The translations under genes and the position numbers were made by a program. A stretch of DNA of 64,000 nt, from assembly GCA_013397845.1 (NCBI GenBank), contig VZTG01010322.1, forward strand, positions 1,287,246 through 1,351,245, written 5' to 3'. Origin of the DNA: Melanocharis versteri (lineage: Eukaryota > Chordata > Aves > Passeriformes > Melanocharitidae). The notes beneath the pieces were generated by a model. It was given only the letters and a program-made list of their open reading frames with translations. It ran no database searches and had not been told where the DNA came from. Positions 44,701 through 58,700 of the stretch are shown piece after piece (position 1 is the first letter of the stretch; every line of letters starts with the position of its first letter).

Positions 44701-47700
44701 ACCTTCCCTTTAAATACGCTGCAAGGGGAGGGGAAGTGGTGATCGGGAAGAAGCCGCTGCAATGTGTAACAGGCAATAAGGGCTCATTTAGATTTGATCC
44801 CTTGCTGACAGATGAGTGCACTCCATTGATCTAAGTATGAGTCATCTCAACCAGGTGAGTTTTCAAAGGAGTTTGGGATCATTAAGTGTGCTGTCAGATA
44901 AAATGGCAGGGTGGCTCTGGGGGGCTGGTAGTGGGGCGTTCCAAAGGAGTTCGGGTCTCAGTCCCCCTTGCTGGTAGGTGTTTGCCAGCCTTAAAGACTC
45001 ATCTCCAGGGCTTGAGGAGTATCCTCAAGAGCAAGCTCCCCTGTTCATGCCAGTATTGCTCTTGTCCCAAGGATGAATATATGAGTCAGGTGTTAGAGGT
45101 CAACGGGTATTCTATAAACATCAAAGTTAAAAATTCACCATGACTCTGTATTTCCTTCCAGGAGTATGCAGGCACAGCTATTTCCACAGTGGCTGGAGAT
45201 AACCTATCAGCCCAGTGTCTGCTTGCACGTACTTCAAATATCTGACGTACTAGCGGTGGGTGGTTGAGAGCATTTTTCTTTGGAATGCTGCAGACTTGAG
45301 GTTTTCAGACAGGCATTTAGCAGTGGTACATTTTTGTGGGATTGTAAAAGGTGTGTTGTGTAAACCACACCAGTGTGATTAAGGAGCTTTATTATAGTTG
45401 CTCTGTCATGGGAAATATTTGTGTGTTTGAAAATTTCAAGGAGACTGGGCAAAAGAATGCTATGGAAACTTGCCTTTTGCAGGAAGAAAAGTTTCAAGTT
45501 GATGACATGATTTTGTGTATGGGTTGGGTTTTTTTGTAAATAGATTTATGGTTTTTTAAATTTATTTATTTTAATAGCTAGACTTCCCAAATAAGGAGGT
45601 ATGCTAAAATGTGCACATATTTTTCTACCTTTTTACTCCAGCCAAGTGTAGAAAGCTCCACATGCTGGGTCATACAGCAGGGCTTCCGCCCTGTGGCAGG
45701 TGATGAGGCAGCTGAAGGCAGCCTTTCTCCCCGGTCCCATGGCAGACTCTCTGCATGGATTGCTGGTACTCAAGAAGCTGCGGGGATCTCCCTGGTTTAG
45801 AGAGATCTACATCTTTCCTAGAGCTCTAACTTTGCACTGCACTGCCTTTCTTTCTCACCTGCAGAGAGGCAGGTGCTCATATTTATGAAGCCTGTATTTA
45901 ATCCACAGTCTGAAACCCCAAATAACCTTTGTGACACATATTGAAAGAAAACCATTGCTCTTGATCGATCAAAACCCTTCGTCTCATCCTCTATCCCTTG
46001 ACAGCATGTGAGAAGCAAGGGAATGCCTTCACAGCCTTCCTGCACATGTGAAAAGGTTTCCCCAGGTGCAACCATCTGCCTTTCAGAGTTGCTTCTCTGC
46101 CAAAGTTTCCATCACATCATTTTGAAGACTTGGATTTAACACAGAGCCTCCTGGTTCTCCCTCCTGGAGAGATGGAGCGTCACGAGGGATTGGCGCCCAT
46201 GTGCAGGTAAGGGGAGTTCAGTGGCATGGATAAAGTGAAGGAACGGCTGGGCATGTGAACATGAGTGCGCAGGTGCTGCTCAGATGCCCTGGTGTATCCA
46301 CCAAACCATTCCTGGCCTTTGCTTTTTGGGTTGAAAATTTTGGAAAGATGGGAGACAAATTCAGGCATTGGCTGGGAGTGAGTTGCCATTTATCCGAGCT
46401 CCTGTAAAAGAGGAGTTTTTACACCGATGCTGAAGGGGTTTAATTTTCACACAGCTACAAAACTTGCAGTGTTACATTGATGTGCTTCTTTTAGAATAGC
46501 GTTTAGCAGGTAATACCCACTTTTCTCTCTCTAGGAAGGAAGCAAGAAGAGATCCGTACTGACCACAGCCCTGCTAAGCGGTCAGCCGGGCTCACAGTTT
46601 GTTTTCCATGGCAGGCTTCACCAAAGAAGGGATCCTGAAATTCTCCAAGGTATTATTTCCATTCTGTCTCACCTCTAAGGCTGCACAGGGTTTTCCATCT
46701 TTCCTCTTTCATAAGAGCTCCCCAAATGCTAGTCCAGTTTATGCTTGTGTACCGCAGTGGTGAACAGAAACAAGAGACATCCGAATGCCACCATTAAGTT
46801 TGAAACCTTAATATTTCAAGCATTTTGATTTTATCCAAAACAGGTTCTTTGCAAAGGTAGCTGAAAAAATAATGTTCTGTAAGACAAAAAATATCATTTT
46901 CTAGAACAGGTGGACAGACCAGTTTTGGTATAAATTTTTAGGTTTTAGTTGTGCTACATAGAATGATATATGTGATAAGTGTGAGAGAACTGACAGCACT
47001 ACACATTCCCTGGTTCATATTTTATAGCATTCACTTTTTAGTTTCTAACAATCTACTGCAATCCATAATTAAGACTGTAAAGCACCCAGCAGTGGCTTCT
47101 GTGGGTTTTGGCTCAGAAACATAAAATTTAACTCAGAGGAAAATGTCTGAGCTTTCAAAAAGAGACTGTTTTCACATAGTGGTAGAAAATGAGAGAAATT
47201 TCAGTCCAAACAAGAAATATTTCAGGCAGGACCTGGGGTGATAATGCCAAAGTAATTGAGCTGATGTGCAATACTGAAGGGTCTGGAGCTCCTCTGAGCT
47301 GCACAGGGCTTGGCTTAACTCGATGCCTTCAAACCCTTCACTTGACACCTTCAGAGCAAGCTGGTAACACATCTAACTGCTCGTGAAAGTGTGAGTTTGT
47401 TCCTGTAAAACTGTGGTTAGAATGAGCAGCCAGTAAATAAACACAGCCTATAGCCTCGGTGCTGTGCTAAATGTGAAAAGGGGAAGAGACTCAACAGACT
47501 GTTCTGTTTAAAACGAAACATTTCCTTGTACCATAAACACAAACATTTTAAAACATCCCGGCTGGCACAGAGCTGCATGTTTTTGGCAATGGGTGGACGA
47601 GGCTCTGGCAGAGGGATCTCCCTCTGGTGCTGTCTCTTTCCCTCAGTGGGCTCCCTCCAGGACCAACGAGGACTAACACCACTGCCAGCAGCCGGGCACA

Positions 47701-48600
47701 CACCTTTCCCACGTCACACACCTTTCCCACATGTCACACCTCACCTTGCAAAGCCCCAGTGAAATTTGCTTTGCATTTGTTGCCTACCAGGCAAGCCGGG
47801 TGCCACACCCTAACCTCCTACTCCTCACTCCCAGCTCAATTCTGTCCCAGACCAACAGCCTGTCCAACCCAAGTGTGGTGAGACCCTGACTCCTCGGGCA
47901 CGGTGACAGGGCTCTGACACTGCACTTGCAAGCTCGATGGCTTGCTGAAGCCCATCAGCATGACCCCTGCCCAATCAGATGATTCAGGGCATCAGGAGCA
48001 GCCGCTGGCCCTAAGCCAGGCACAGCACGCAGTGCTGTTTTGAACCACAGCCCCTGTGGAGCATCAAACCCACCTAGGGACCACCAGTGCCCAAACAGCC
48101 ACGTGGTGTCAGAGGCCAAGCAGGGGAATGAGGACACCAGGACCTGCTTGAGTGCAGATCAGGCAGGGCACAACGCTTGCTGAAGACATTGTGGGGCAGG
48201 GGATCAAGCATTGAAAGGAACTGCAGGGAGATTAAAAAGGCTTTATGGCCCCTGGAAACTATGTAGGGGTGAAGTGAAGGTCATGGCTTCATTTTGCTGT
48301 GCAGGCAGGCCCTCCACTAGCTACGGGGAAGAAACTCAGCAGCCCTTTCTGTTCTGAGTGTACCATTCCTCTGAGCACAAATCAGACAACAGCACCACCG
48401 AGGAAGGATGAGTTTTTAATATTCTCTTCATCTTGTGTGTTCGAATGTATTTATTTATTTGAAAACATAGAGAAACTCTCGTTTTTTTCCTGGTCAAGGG
48501 TTAAATCCAAATACATAAGCGAAAGAACAACTTCCTTCTTTGCCTAAGCCAGAAACATGCTCCCAAGCTTATTTCTCAGCATGTGAGCACAGGGCAGGTT
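41786..48600. other. Intergenic region between RELCH and TNFRSF11A
   Basis: I find no gene I can support here. Short open frames overlap on both strands without recognisable protein motifs. GC content rises from about 44 kb towards the RANK promoter. A two-copy tandem repeat lies at 47697-47734. Confidence 0.7.
47697..47734. repeat. Two-copy tandem repeat, 18-20 bp unit
   Basis: The unit cacacacctttcccacgt is followed directly by a near copy with two extra bases. It is a minor local duplication. Confidence 0.85.
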
Positions 48601-49469
48601 TTGTATCCACAGGGTCAGCTCTGCTGGATCCTCAGCCTGTGTAAATAGCCCGGCCCCGTCCTGCCTCACCACAGAGGATTCCTGGCCCTTTGTGAGACGA
48701 GGGCCATCGCGGGCCGTGCCGGGCAGGCCACCAGCTGCAGCCACTCTTCTTCCAGGCAGGGCGGCTGCCGCAGGGCTGGCGGTGGGGGCTCTTTTGGGGG
48801 TCAGGAGGCCACCCTGCAGCGTTCCGAGCCAGGTCGCAGGGACTGGCCCCGTGCACGGCCTGGAGTGCTTTGGGAGAGCTCCCAGAGCACATCTTCCGCT
48901 TTTCTTCCCCTCTTGGCAGCAATCCCGTCCGCCAGCTCCCGACATCAGCTCAAGTACGTGGGGGGGAAGGGAGGGGACCTCGAGCTGTGCCAGAACACCG
49001 AGGCTGGCACCCACATGCTGCAGGGGCACGGAGATGGGACGGCGCACGGGAAGGGATGGCACCGGAGCCTCCCTCAGTGCTGGGAGCCGCGCCAGGGCGG
49101 ATCGGGGGGCGAGCTGGGAGGCTGCCTGAGGCCCAAAATGTCCTCTGACAGTGACAGGCGATCCCCAGAGGGGAGGTGAGGAGAAGGCAGCAATTCCAGA
49201 GGAGATGGCAGTGAGGGAGGGTGCTGGGGATTGGAACGGGAGGGCGCAGAGGCGGGGGCAGGTGGATGCATGGCCCTGCCGAGAAGGACTGACCGGGAAT
49301 GCAATCCCCACCGGCCGGAGGAGGGACGTGGGCATGGTGACTAAACTTCTTGTAAAAGGGGGTGGAGAAAGGAAAGGGAGGGACAAGAAGCGAGGAAAAA
49401 AAAAAAAGCACTGCATGTCAAGTCTGAGGAAATGGTGTGGGAACTACAGCCAGGCGCCTTTTTTTTTTT

Positions 49470-49503
49470 NNNNNNNNNNNNNNNNNNNNNNNNNNNNNNN
49501 NNN
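49470..49503. other. Assembly gap (34 N) in the RANK 5' flank
   Basis: The N run is bounded by a T run on the left and a TTC-rich pyrimidine tract (49504-49538) on the right. The missing sequence is probably a homopyrimidine repeat. Confidence 0.99.
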
Positions 49504-49690
49504 TTCTCTTCTTCTTCTTCTCTCTTCTCCCCTCGTGTAGCTGAGAGGAAGGAAAGGAGGAAAGAGAAGTAGTCAGCTCAAATGTGCCTCGCTGCGCTGC
49601 CGGCGCGCGGGGGCTTGGCTGGAAGGATCTAGTTTCCCTTCGGTGGCAGGAAAAGGAGCCACGGGAGGAGGCAGAGACGGACACCCAGAC

Positions 49691-49750
49691 ATGCCCGTCC
49701 CGGCAGGCTGCTGGCTCCTTCTCCTGTGCCTCGCTGCCGCTGGCAGACAG
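49691..49750 (+). CDS. TNFRSF11A: TNFRSF11A exon 1, signal peptide
   Basis: ATG at 49691 with G at -3 opens MPVPAGCWLLLLCLAAAGRQ, a short n-region, a Leu-rich core and small residues before a likely cleavage. The donor is CAG|gtaagg, phase 0. The frame is open further upstream but has no earlier ATG, so this start is chosen. The sequence itself differs from the mammalian signal peptide, as signal peptides usually do. Assignment rests on position and phase. Confidence 0.85.
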
Positions 49751-52700
49751 GTAAGGCTGGGAGCCTGGAGCGGGAGGCGGTGTCGTGTCGCGTCCCTCCC
49801 GCGGGGTTGGTTCGCTCGTCCCGCTGCTCGGGGCGCTCGGCGAGGTGGGAGCCCGCGGCATCCTGCGGGACTGGGCACAGCAGCCCGGCCTGCCTTTCCC
49901 CCCGCTCTGCTTGTTTGGCTTTTGGTTTTGTTTTTGTCCCGGCAACTCACAAGCTTCTCTCGCGTCTGTAAAATCAGAGTCCAAACCCAAAGTTGCGAAG
50001 GAAGCCAGGGGATCTGCAGGGAAAACAGCCTGCTTCTGCCCAGGGCAGGGTGTGAGAAACCAGAAAATATTTGCAGTGAGGTTGTTGAGGGATATAATTT
50101 GCATGTAGCGTAAAACTAAGGCAGACTCCACCCTACCGAGCAGATTTATTCGAGAGAGCGTGGGCACACTTGTCCCTCAGGCGTGGGACGCGGGGTTTTC
50201 GCAGCCCAGCTTCAGCTTTCCAGCGTCGCCACCGGGATGGATCCCCTCACGCTCTGGCCATCCCGCCGTCCCAAATGTTGGCAGCCTCGAGCGGCCCCGG
50301 GACGTGGGACGGCTTTGTGACCCCGGCTCCGCGAGTGGGAGGCTGAGGCTCGGAGCGGCCGCATAACTCGCTCGGAGGTTGGTGTGCTGCTCGTGGCAGA
50401 GCCGGGAGCCCACCCCCGGTGCCGGGTCAGCTGCCCCAAAGGGCAGCCCTTTCCTCCGGCGGGGGAAGATCTGGGCGAGGTTTGGCTCTGCGGTTGTTTG
50501 CAAACACAGCGTGCTCTGGTCGCAGCTCCCTGTGCGATGCCAGGTGGCTGCTGGTCAGCGTGGTGCACTTGGGATCGTGGCTGGTCTTTCCCTGCTGTCG
50601 GAAAGACCATTTTCTACAGCCAGCTCTTGCTCAGCCTTTTGAATGGCGTACATCGCGTTTCCTCCAGCAGTTTACATCGGCAGAATCTCGCTTTGCTCTT
50701 TCTGATTATACAGCTTAAAAATTACCCCTCTCCCTTCTGGTGATTTAGACCTTTCTAGATTGGCAGGATTTACAAATTCGTGCTGTCCTTTATTTACACT
50801 TTATTTTCTCCATTAATCGATGTTTGGCAGCCTCGCTACCATTTGTATTTCTTTCATCTGAATTTCTGCTATTTTTCTGTGTCTCATTATTCTTGATAAG
50901 TTATGTAACTTGAAGTGCTTCCCTGAACATGGTGCTGTAACCGAGCCATGGCTGGGTTCCCTGAGAGCAAGGTGCAGCTTCAAGAAAAAAAAGATAAAAA
51001 AACCCAAACCAAAACAAAAAACCCTCTGCTGTCTACAGCTTACAATTTAATGTCTGACCGCACAGTCCTGAGAGCCTTTCCTTTGGATCCCTGGTCCTAA
51101 ATATGTTGCCTAAAACCACACAAGCCTTTTTTTCCCCCTCAAAAATATACGTTTTGTTTTGTCCACCCTCACTCTCAGGCTTCTCTCAAATCGCTGCTTT
51201 CCAGGTGTCCTCCATATGTATATGAATGAGCCTGCAAATTTCAAAAGTGACTTTTACATCACAGCTTCCAGGTGGTTTGTCCTGTCCCTCGGTATCCTCT
51301 GTGTCTCTCTTTTTTCCTGCCCTGGTGCTCAGGACTGATCAATGCAGCAGGAATTGCAGACCTCAATGCTCTTCGTACCTTTACTTCAGGTCACTAACCA
51401 TTGCATGCCTGCTTCCTTCTGGAGCCATTTGGGTAGTTTTTCCATTTGGAATATCCTCATCACCTGGCAGTGGCTCAGCTTTTGACCAAACCTTGGAAAT
51501 TCAGATTTTCGTGGTATAGCTCCCAGCATGTTTCAGGTACCCTGATGTAGGAGCCAGAGCTCCTCATCATTTCTCACCTCTTGATTCATAGCCTTTCACA
51601 GGACACAAAACAAGGAACTTGTATTTATTTTGGGCTGATGTGTAAAGTCTTTCCACTGCATCCAACACATGCTTGATTCTGAGTCTGTGTTTGTACAGCG
51701 TGCAACTTTGCATAGCTGTTGCTTTGGACAAGAAGCAGCACAAAACTGTAGGAAGCTCCAGGAAAGCCGTAGTGTCAGGATAAGGATAAGACATAATTTG
51801 TCAAAGAGCCTGTTAATGTAATATTCTGCCTTCGACAGTGAGCGGAACCTACAAGTCAAGAATGTGGAAACAAGGCAAGCTTAGAGAGGTGCTGCTCTGG
51901 GACAGCCTTTCAGTTTCTCCTTTGTCTGACTGATTTGAGCAGTGGTTTCTTAGAAGAATGATGCTTTCTGATGGAACAAATGTGAAAATACCTGTGGGAG
52001 GGTTGAGGTTTTTCTGATGCATTTGTGTTAGTTTAGATTGGATAATGGGTGGAACAGTGCTTGAACGGTGATATTTGCAATGTATTTCCTGCAAAGAGCG
52101 AGAAACATTTGGAAATGTAAGTTACTGCGTACTCACTCATAATTCTGCTGAGAATAGACATGATCATTGTCATCATTTTCACCAAAGAGGAAATGGGAAT
52201 GGAGAATTCGTGACTTACTCTAGGTCACACACCAAGCGTGGAGCAGAACTTCTGGGAGCAAAGCTCAGCTCTGCTTATCTTGTGCTTCAGCCACAAGATG
52301 ATCTTTCCAAGTGACTCGTTTTGGGCACCTGGCGGAGGTATTTTGCTTTCTGAGGCTTGATCTGTTCAGCTTCCTTGTGCAGAATAGTCACATCCTTTCC
52401 CTTGATTAACACCAGTAAAGAGCATCAGTGTCACTATCAGATGGGAGTCAAAGTCTCTGAGAATGTGCATTTGCAAGTGTGCAATAAACCAGTTGCACCA
52501 GAGATTCATCTCCCCTGTTGTGGCATGGGATGGGTCCTTCCACTACTCTGTAACATCTGCTTCATAGGTGAAGTTTGCTCATTGCAAACATGGAATTCTT
52601 TGCAATATAGAAATGTTTTGGCCAAAATATAGATTTTTCTTTAATTTCCTAAAATGTACAGTCTGTATGATGAGGGAGGGGAAAAAAGAGTATGACTCTT

Positions 52701-55700
52701 GTGACTATACTGTGTTACATCATGGGCTTTCCTGCTCCATTATTCCTTCTCCGATCAGGGCCAAAGGAATCGTTCAGAAGAGCAAAACTTCTACAAAATC
52801 TAATCTAAACTCCTGGATTTATTCTACCATTAGCAGCATGGGCTTCAAAGCTCCTGTAATTCAATTAGTTCATTTGTAAAAGTTCCCTTGCAGCAATGGT
52901 TCCCGTGAGGGGCACTGGCAAGTCTTTAATTGTTTTGCAGTTTTCCGCAGAACATGTGAGAAATCTTACAGCACGTCATATCAACAGAATATAATGTATG
53001 TAAAACTACATCAACCCACAACTTAAGAAATCTGTCCCACTTCTCTTTTCATGTTAAGTATCATCTGCTTGATGTAATTTCTTCTTTCTCACCAACAGGA
53101 CCAAAACAAACCTTTGCCACATTTCACAAGTTGGTAGAATTCAAAGCTTATCAGACATCTCGAGGGTACTGACCGATGTCGTCTAGGGCACAGGGCTTTC
53201 TTCATACTGTGCCAGAAGAAAAAAAACAACAAAGAAACAGGTCAAGCAGAGAGATTAACTTCATCCCTAAGGATCTTTTTTTGCTTCTGTTGCCCATTAT
53301 TGTCTATTACCCTCAAGCTCGGAAAAGCGGGATGTAATTTGACAGCTGGGCAAGAACCAGTACAGATTGTAAAAGGGATGCGTGCGTAAATACAGCATAG
53401 AAAATCATGGAAACCTCTGGCATTTATACCTTAACACTATTTAGAGGAATCATATTTGAGTCCCTTTGCTATGTTTATCCATCTGTCCCTAGGAGTTAAA
53501 GTGGCGAAAGACTCTTCTGTAGTAGGTACATGAGCAGATGCAAGGACAAGGTAACGCTTACTGCAAGGCTGTCCTCCTGCTTCTCCCTGCCCACTTCCTC
53601 TCTGTATGACCAGGTCTCCGGGAAGTCTTTGTGGTGACCAGAGCCAGGAGGGTTCCTGCCACCACATGCTGTGACCACAGAATTCACATCTCCCTCCATC
53701 CTGCGCCCCATGCTGCAAGGGGCAGCTCTGCAGCAAAGGCTGCTGGACACTTGGAGGAGATGTTTACTTCGGGAGCTGGTTGAGCTTACACAGGAGGGAA
53801 GAGGGAAACAGACATGGCTGGTTCATCATGTCCTCAGCTGCAGCTCTGCAGGATTGCACAGACTGTCCCCTTCCTTTCCGTGGAAACTCAACTTGCCAGG
53901 CAGCGCTGGCTTCTGCTGCAGCCACACACCCCTGTTTTTAAGGATGCCTTGGTTGGCGTTGGTTGCACGGAGAAGCATCTGCTCTGAGAAAGGCTTATTA
54001 TCGCCAATGGAAAATGCAAAGGCAAATATTTGTGTGTTATAAATACAAGATAAAAATTAAGTGATGTTTAACCAGGTTGCACTCTGGACTCGAGTAGGCC
54101 TCGGTCTGTGCGGCACAATAGCCTGCCTGCAAGAACTTGCCCCTTTTTATGACTTACTCTTCTTTGAAAATGGTCCAAAGTTCATGCAGTAGAAGAAAAA
54201 CTCCACAAGCAGCAATGGTTGGAAGCCTCAGGGTGGGCTGCAGGGTGGGCTGCAGGTGGGAATCCGGCTGCGCTGGCACTCAGGGCAGCCTGCTGTTGTG
54301 TCTGCCCTGTGGGAGCAGGACTTGGTGGGATTCTTTGGCACTGGGGAAAGCAGCTTTCCTGATTTGTCCTTGTCTGTGTGTCACCGCAGTGTGCTGTTGT
54401 GTTTGTGATGGGGTGCGTTCTGGAGGGCTCAGCACTGCACAGGAGGGGCAATGCTGACATCACCCTGGCACTCCAGGACGTCCTGGTTTGTGTCCCATAC
54501 CTGTGTAGCCACCTGAGCTGCTTCATGCAGGGCTTCCGATGGCCACCTCTTTTGTTTGCCTTCTCAAGGTGTGAGTTCTCTGGGCATGGCTTTCTTTGGT
54601 GTTTGTGCAGTGCCCGGGATGTCATGGCTGCAAACAAAGCCAAAGAGTCGTTAATCACCTTGGGATAGCGCCCCATCCGTTTCCCACCGAAGTCACAGGG
54701 AGGTCTGCCCGCGCAGGCCCGGGAAGGGAGTGGATACGTTGCCCTGGCCGGATGCCACGGCGTGGGCTGCAACCTTCACCCTTGTTCTCTGGATCCTCTT
54801 CTGCCCAGGACCCCGGTAGCATCCCCACGGCAGAGGCGCGTTCCCCACACCGCTTGGCCAGATCTGTTCGTGGTGCCTCCCCGCAGCGTTCCCAAAGGAG
54901 TGGCTGGAGCAGGGCCTGTGGCAGAACATGGCAGCACAGTGGGCAGGCAGAGAGTTGAGACCTAGGGTCACCTCTCAGCCTCTGCAGAACCCTCTGGCTG
55001 CCTCCCCTCTTAAAATCAAGATAAAAGAGACCAGGAAAGGCTGTGTTTTGTTAAAAGAGCCAAGCTGGCCGGTTTAATCCACCCTGCAAGAGCCAATTAG
55101 CCAAGGAGGGGAAAAAAAAAATGAGGTCATTCACCCTCACCACTTTGTGGCTACTCCAAAAGAAAAAAAAGTATATAGGGTCTGTTCAAGAATGACAAAG
55201 AACAACATTTGTGACTGCAGATGGGTGCAGAATATATTTAGTCAGTGGTCAAAGTAGAGGGAAAAGAAAAAAATCTTGTATGGAAATAAAAATACTGTGA
55301 AGTTTTGTTAGGCAACCCATTAATCTGGAACGCAGAAATACAGATAGGGAAAAATGTGCAACTAGGTTCATACAAAGTCCTAAAATTGCTTATGTAGCAC
55401 ACAAGGAAATCTATTTCGAGTGCATTATTTTGCCACAGCAAAAAGTTTTGTCTTATGAACAGCGTACTCTTCAGTAACTTTGCATTGTTTGGTAGCAAGG
55501 ATGAGATGGTTCCTTCAATCTGATCTCACAGGAAGAAAAGCTCTCCCCTGCAATACCACACGTTGTAAAATGGGCTGCTTATGGAAAGCAGCCAGAGCCT
55601 CTTCAAATCAGGGAAGAGTATTTCCATAGACATTACTGGCCGCAGTCACTGGCAGAGCTGGTTCCTCATGATGACACCTAAAGGGTGAATTGATCAATTC

Positions 55701-58700
55701 TCAGCCCAGTCCTGAGCGCTTTAGTAAAGGCAGTAATTCCTTCACGATGGAGAAGGTGCAGATACAGTCATGCAATCCTCACTCTAACTCCCCCCGAAGC
55801 AGAATGGGTGTTACATGCATCCCTCCAGACAGCCAGCATCCCAAGAAAGGGCTGCAGCCCCACAGCTGCAGCCCTTCATATTTCTGCCTGCAGAGTATTC
55901 AGCATTTGTTCCACAGGCAGTGCTAAAATCCAGGAGAACAAAGCCAAAGCAGAGCATCAGGTGGTGAAAGCAAGTTTCCCCTCTTCTACAAGCTTTCTCA
56001 TTCTGCCCAGCAGCTCAGCTAGGATTGTGGGATCTCGCCTCACATCGAGATGTTCCACCTCACATACAGAGATTAGTATGTTATGTTCCACTCTGAGGGT
56101 GTGCTGGAAGCAAAGGGTACATAAATATACCAATTTTAAGCATAGAAAGTCCCCATTGGAGTTCTAATCTGACATCCAGCCCAATGAATCTGTCATGGTC
56201 ATTTCTTCATTAAGACTCGACTTCAGCTGGTGAAGCATAGAAAAATGATCTGCTGAACTAAAATGCAAGGGGAGCATGCTCCCCCTATATTACTGTGGCT
56301 TTATTGTCTTTTTTTTTTTTTNTGAATGGGTGTAGAGTTACTCACGATGAGTCATTGAGACTGTACCTGGAGTGGTGAGGCTGCTAAACTTTCCTTTGGA
56401 GCACTGCTCTTGCCCCTGTTTAATCTAGAAGAGATTTGCCTCTGCAGGCCTTACCACAAGCACACCTAGGTATTAGCTTTGATAATGTCATTATTCTGCA
56501 CTCTTTATTTCTGCTTGTTATGGACTGTTGGTCTTGCTGTCAAGCCTTTTTGTTACGTATTTTGGTTTGGTTAGCTTTTGGGTTCTTGTTCTCTGATTCA
56601 TCTTCAGAGTATTCTACCTAGTAGCTGTTAGTCTTTGAATTGCTGTGGCTGTGGGGGTACATTAAAAGCATGAGGTTTTGCACCAAGCTGCAGGCAGCAT
56701 GCAGGCATTACTGACTGCCCAGGCAGTGAAAATGTTGTGTGCCCCTCTGGCTGCGGTGTGGAGATGACTTTGTCTCTGAATGACAAATGTTGTGCACGTG
56801 ATGGCAAGTCTTCAGCCCGCAGAGGCAGGGTGGCTGATTCACAGCTTCGGCCAGTCCCTGTTTCAGCCCTGCCATCTCTCACCTCCGTCGTCTCCCATCT
56901 GATATATCTGATATCTCTGATATACCTGAGGTTCCTGTCTGCCTGCCCCCACCCCACCGTGAGAGCCGTCAGTGCAGCACTTCTCCTTTGCGTAGCTGCT
57001 GGCCAGAAATAGCTCTGGTGGGTTTGAGATTGAGGAATGCTCTTTCCCACCGGTGGAGCAGTACCAGTTGCTCAGGTGTTTGCTTTTGGCTGCACGCTGG
57101 AACAGAGGGACAAGGGGAATAGGCAGGACAGGGCTTTTGCCACCATTTGCCCACGTCCTGGCCGCACGTTACAGTTTTCACCTCTTCATTATTGGTTGTA
57201 TCCCTCACGCTCTTTCTGGCCTCTTCGGGCATTCAGGCTCTAGCAGAGTTTTAAGGACCTATTTTTAAAAGTGAAATAATATTTAGTTTAAGCTGTTGCC
57301 ATTTCCCGGCTCTGTTTTACCACGTGGTGGTAGTTCTGTGATGTGGTTTACTGGTCACTGGAAAGTTGACATCACCAAAAGCATTTCATTCACAATCTAA
57401 GATTTTTGTGATGAATTACAGGCCTGCAAGCAAATAACTGGAATTGCAAAGCTGTGACCTGGGTCCTGCTTTGATTTAATTTTCATCAACAGTGAAGACT
57501 GTCCATGAAGGAACTGTTGCATTCAATGTGATTATGATTAAGTCTTTAACGCAGGACTCCTCTTTCCCCTTGTACACCCACAACTGTAAAATTTTCTGGA
57601 GTTGTTACTATTATGTGCTTCAACAGAGTGCCTGGGAGCACCAGCCACAGAGCAGTGCCCATCGAGAACTAGATTCTATTTTTACTCTTAAATAATTTTT
57701 AGGCAAGCCTCTGAAACTGGCAATGGGCTGAAGAAATCTGGGGTCTGGTTAGCTGTACTGCTGACCCCAATCAGGGAGGAGGCTGGAAGGCTGCAGGCAC
57801 GGTCAGTACCTGCGAGGGGAGAGGCAGTGGCTCATATTTGAAGAAGCAGCAGCAGGCGACTGCAGAGGCCATCTTAACTGTGCTTGCAGAGGCTACTTCA
57901 GTTCAGGAAACATTGCTCAAAGCTCACTCCTGTTGACAAAGGCAAATAAAGCCCCAAATCCATGGATTTTTTTCAGTTTTATAGCAGGCAAGTCGAAGGA
58001 CCTCAAAAGCAAGTGGCTTGAATAGACCTGGGCTCCGAAGTATAAAGAAGAAGTGGTGTGTATGCAAGGCAGGACAGACCGTGGTTGTCTTTCCCATAGG
58101 TACTTTGATGCTGTAATAATAAATGGAGGAAAAAATGTGCTTTGCTCAGTGAAATGATGACAGATGACTTGAATACTCTCCAGAAACAACTACAGTGATC
58201 AAGAAGGTGTCGTCTTGAAAGATAGTTACCCCTTGGCATGTCTCTTTACATCTCAGTTTTTGCAAAACTGAGATTATCGCTAATGAGCAATCCTCATTGA
58301 GGCCTCAGGTTCTTGTTCAAAAGTGTCATGGGAAAAAGACTGTGGAAACCCCCGACCTTGTTCTTCCAGATTTTTTCTTTTAAAGGAAAGAGGCCCATGC
58401 AACTCTATCTTTTCTGAAATGTGTAGAGCAAGAAGAGTAATTTTAGCATCCATGACACACAGCTTCTGCTGCCCTCCGGTTGCTCAAGGGCACAAAGAAT
58501 AAATATTTCCTTAAGCCTGAGGACAGGAGTCTGAATGCTGCTGGTTCTCCCGTTCAGAAGCACCTGTGTGTGTGTTTTTTTAAGGTGTGAGTAACACAGT
58601 GGTCCTTTTTAATGCTGTCATCTATGTTCTCCAACCCTAAAAGCTCAAGCACACTCTTGCCTAGTGTCCTTTTCAACAAATAAGCAAGAAAAATATCCAG

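Larger units (their letters stand above)
48640..50600. promoter_or_regulatory. TNFRSF11A: CpG island at the TNFRSF11A 5' end
   Basis: GC and CpG density is sharply higher than in the AT-rich RELCH introns. A GGCGGGGG box, a likely Sp1-type site, lies at 49251-49258, about 430 bp before the start codon. I see no clear TATA box, as expected for an island promoter. The transcription start is not determinable, partly because of the gap at 49470-49503. Limits are approximate. Confidence 0.75.

Noticed and set aside
49643..49690. Upstream extension of the RANK frame
   Set aside because: The frame is open but contains no ATG before 49691, and the signal peptide begins properly at 49691.
54182..54772. 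Minus-strand 196-codon frame in RANK intron 1
   Set aside because: GC-rich local sequence with frames open on both strands and no motif; likely chance.
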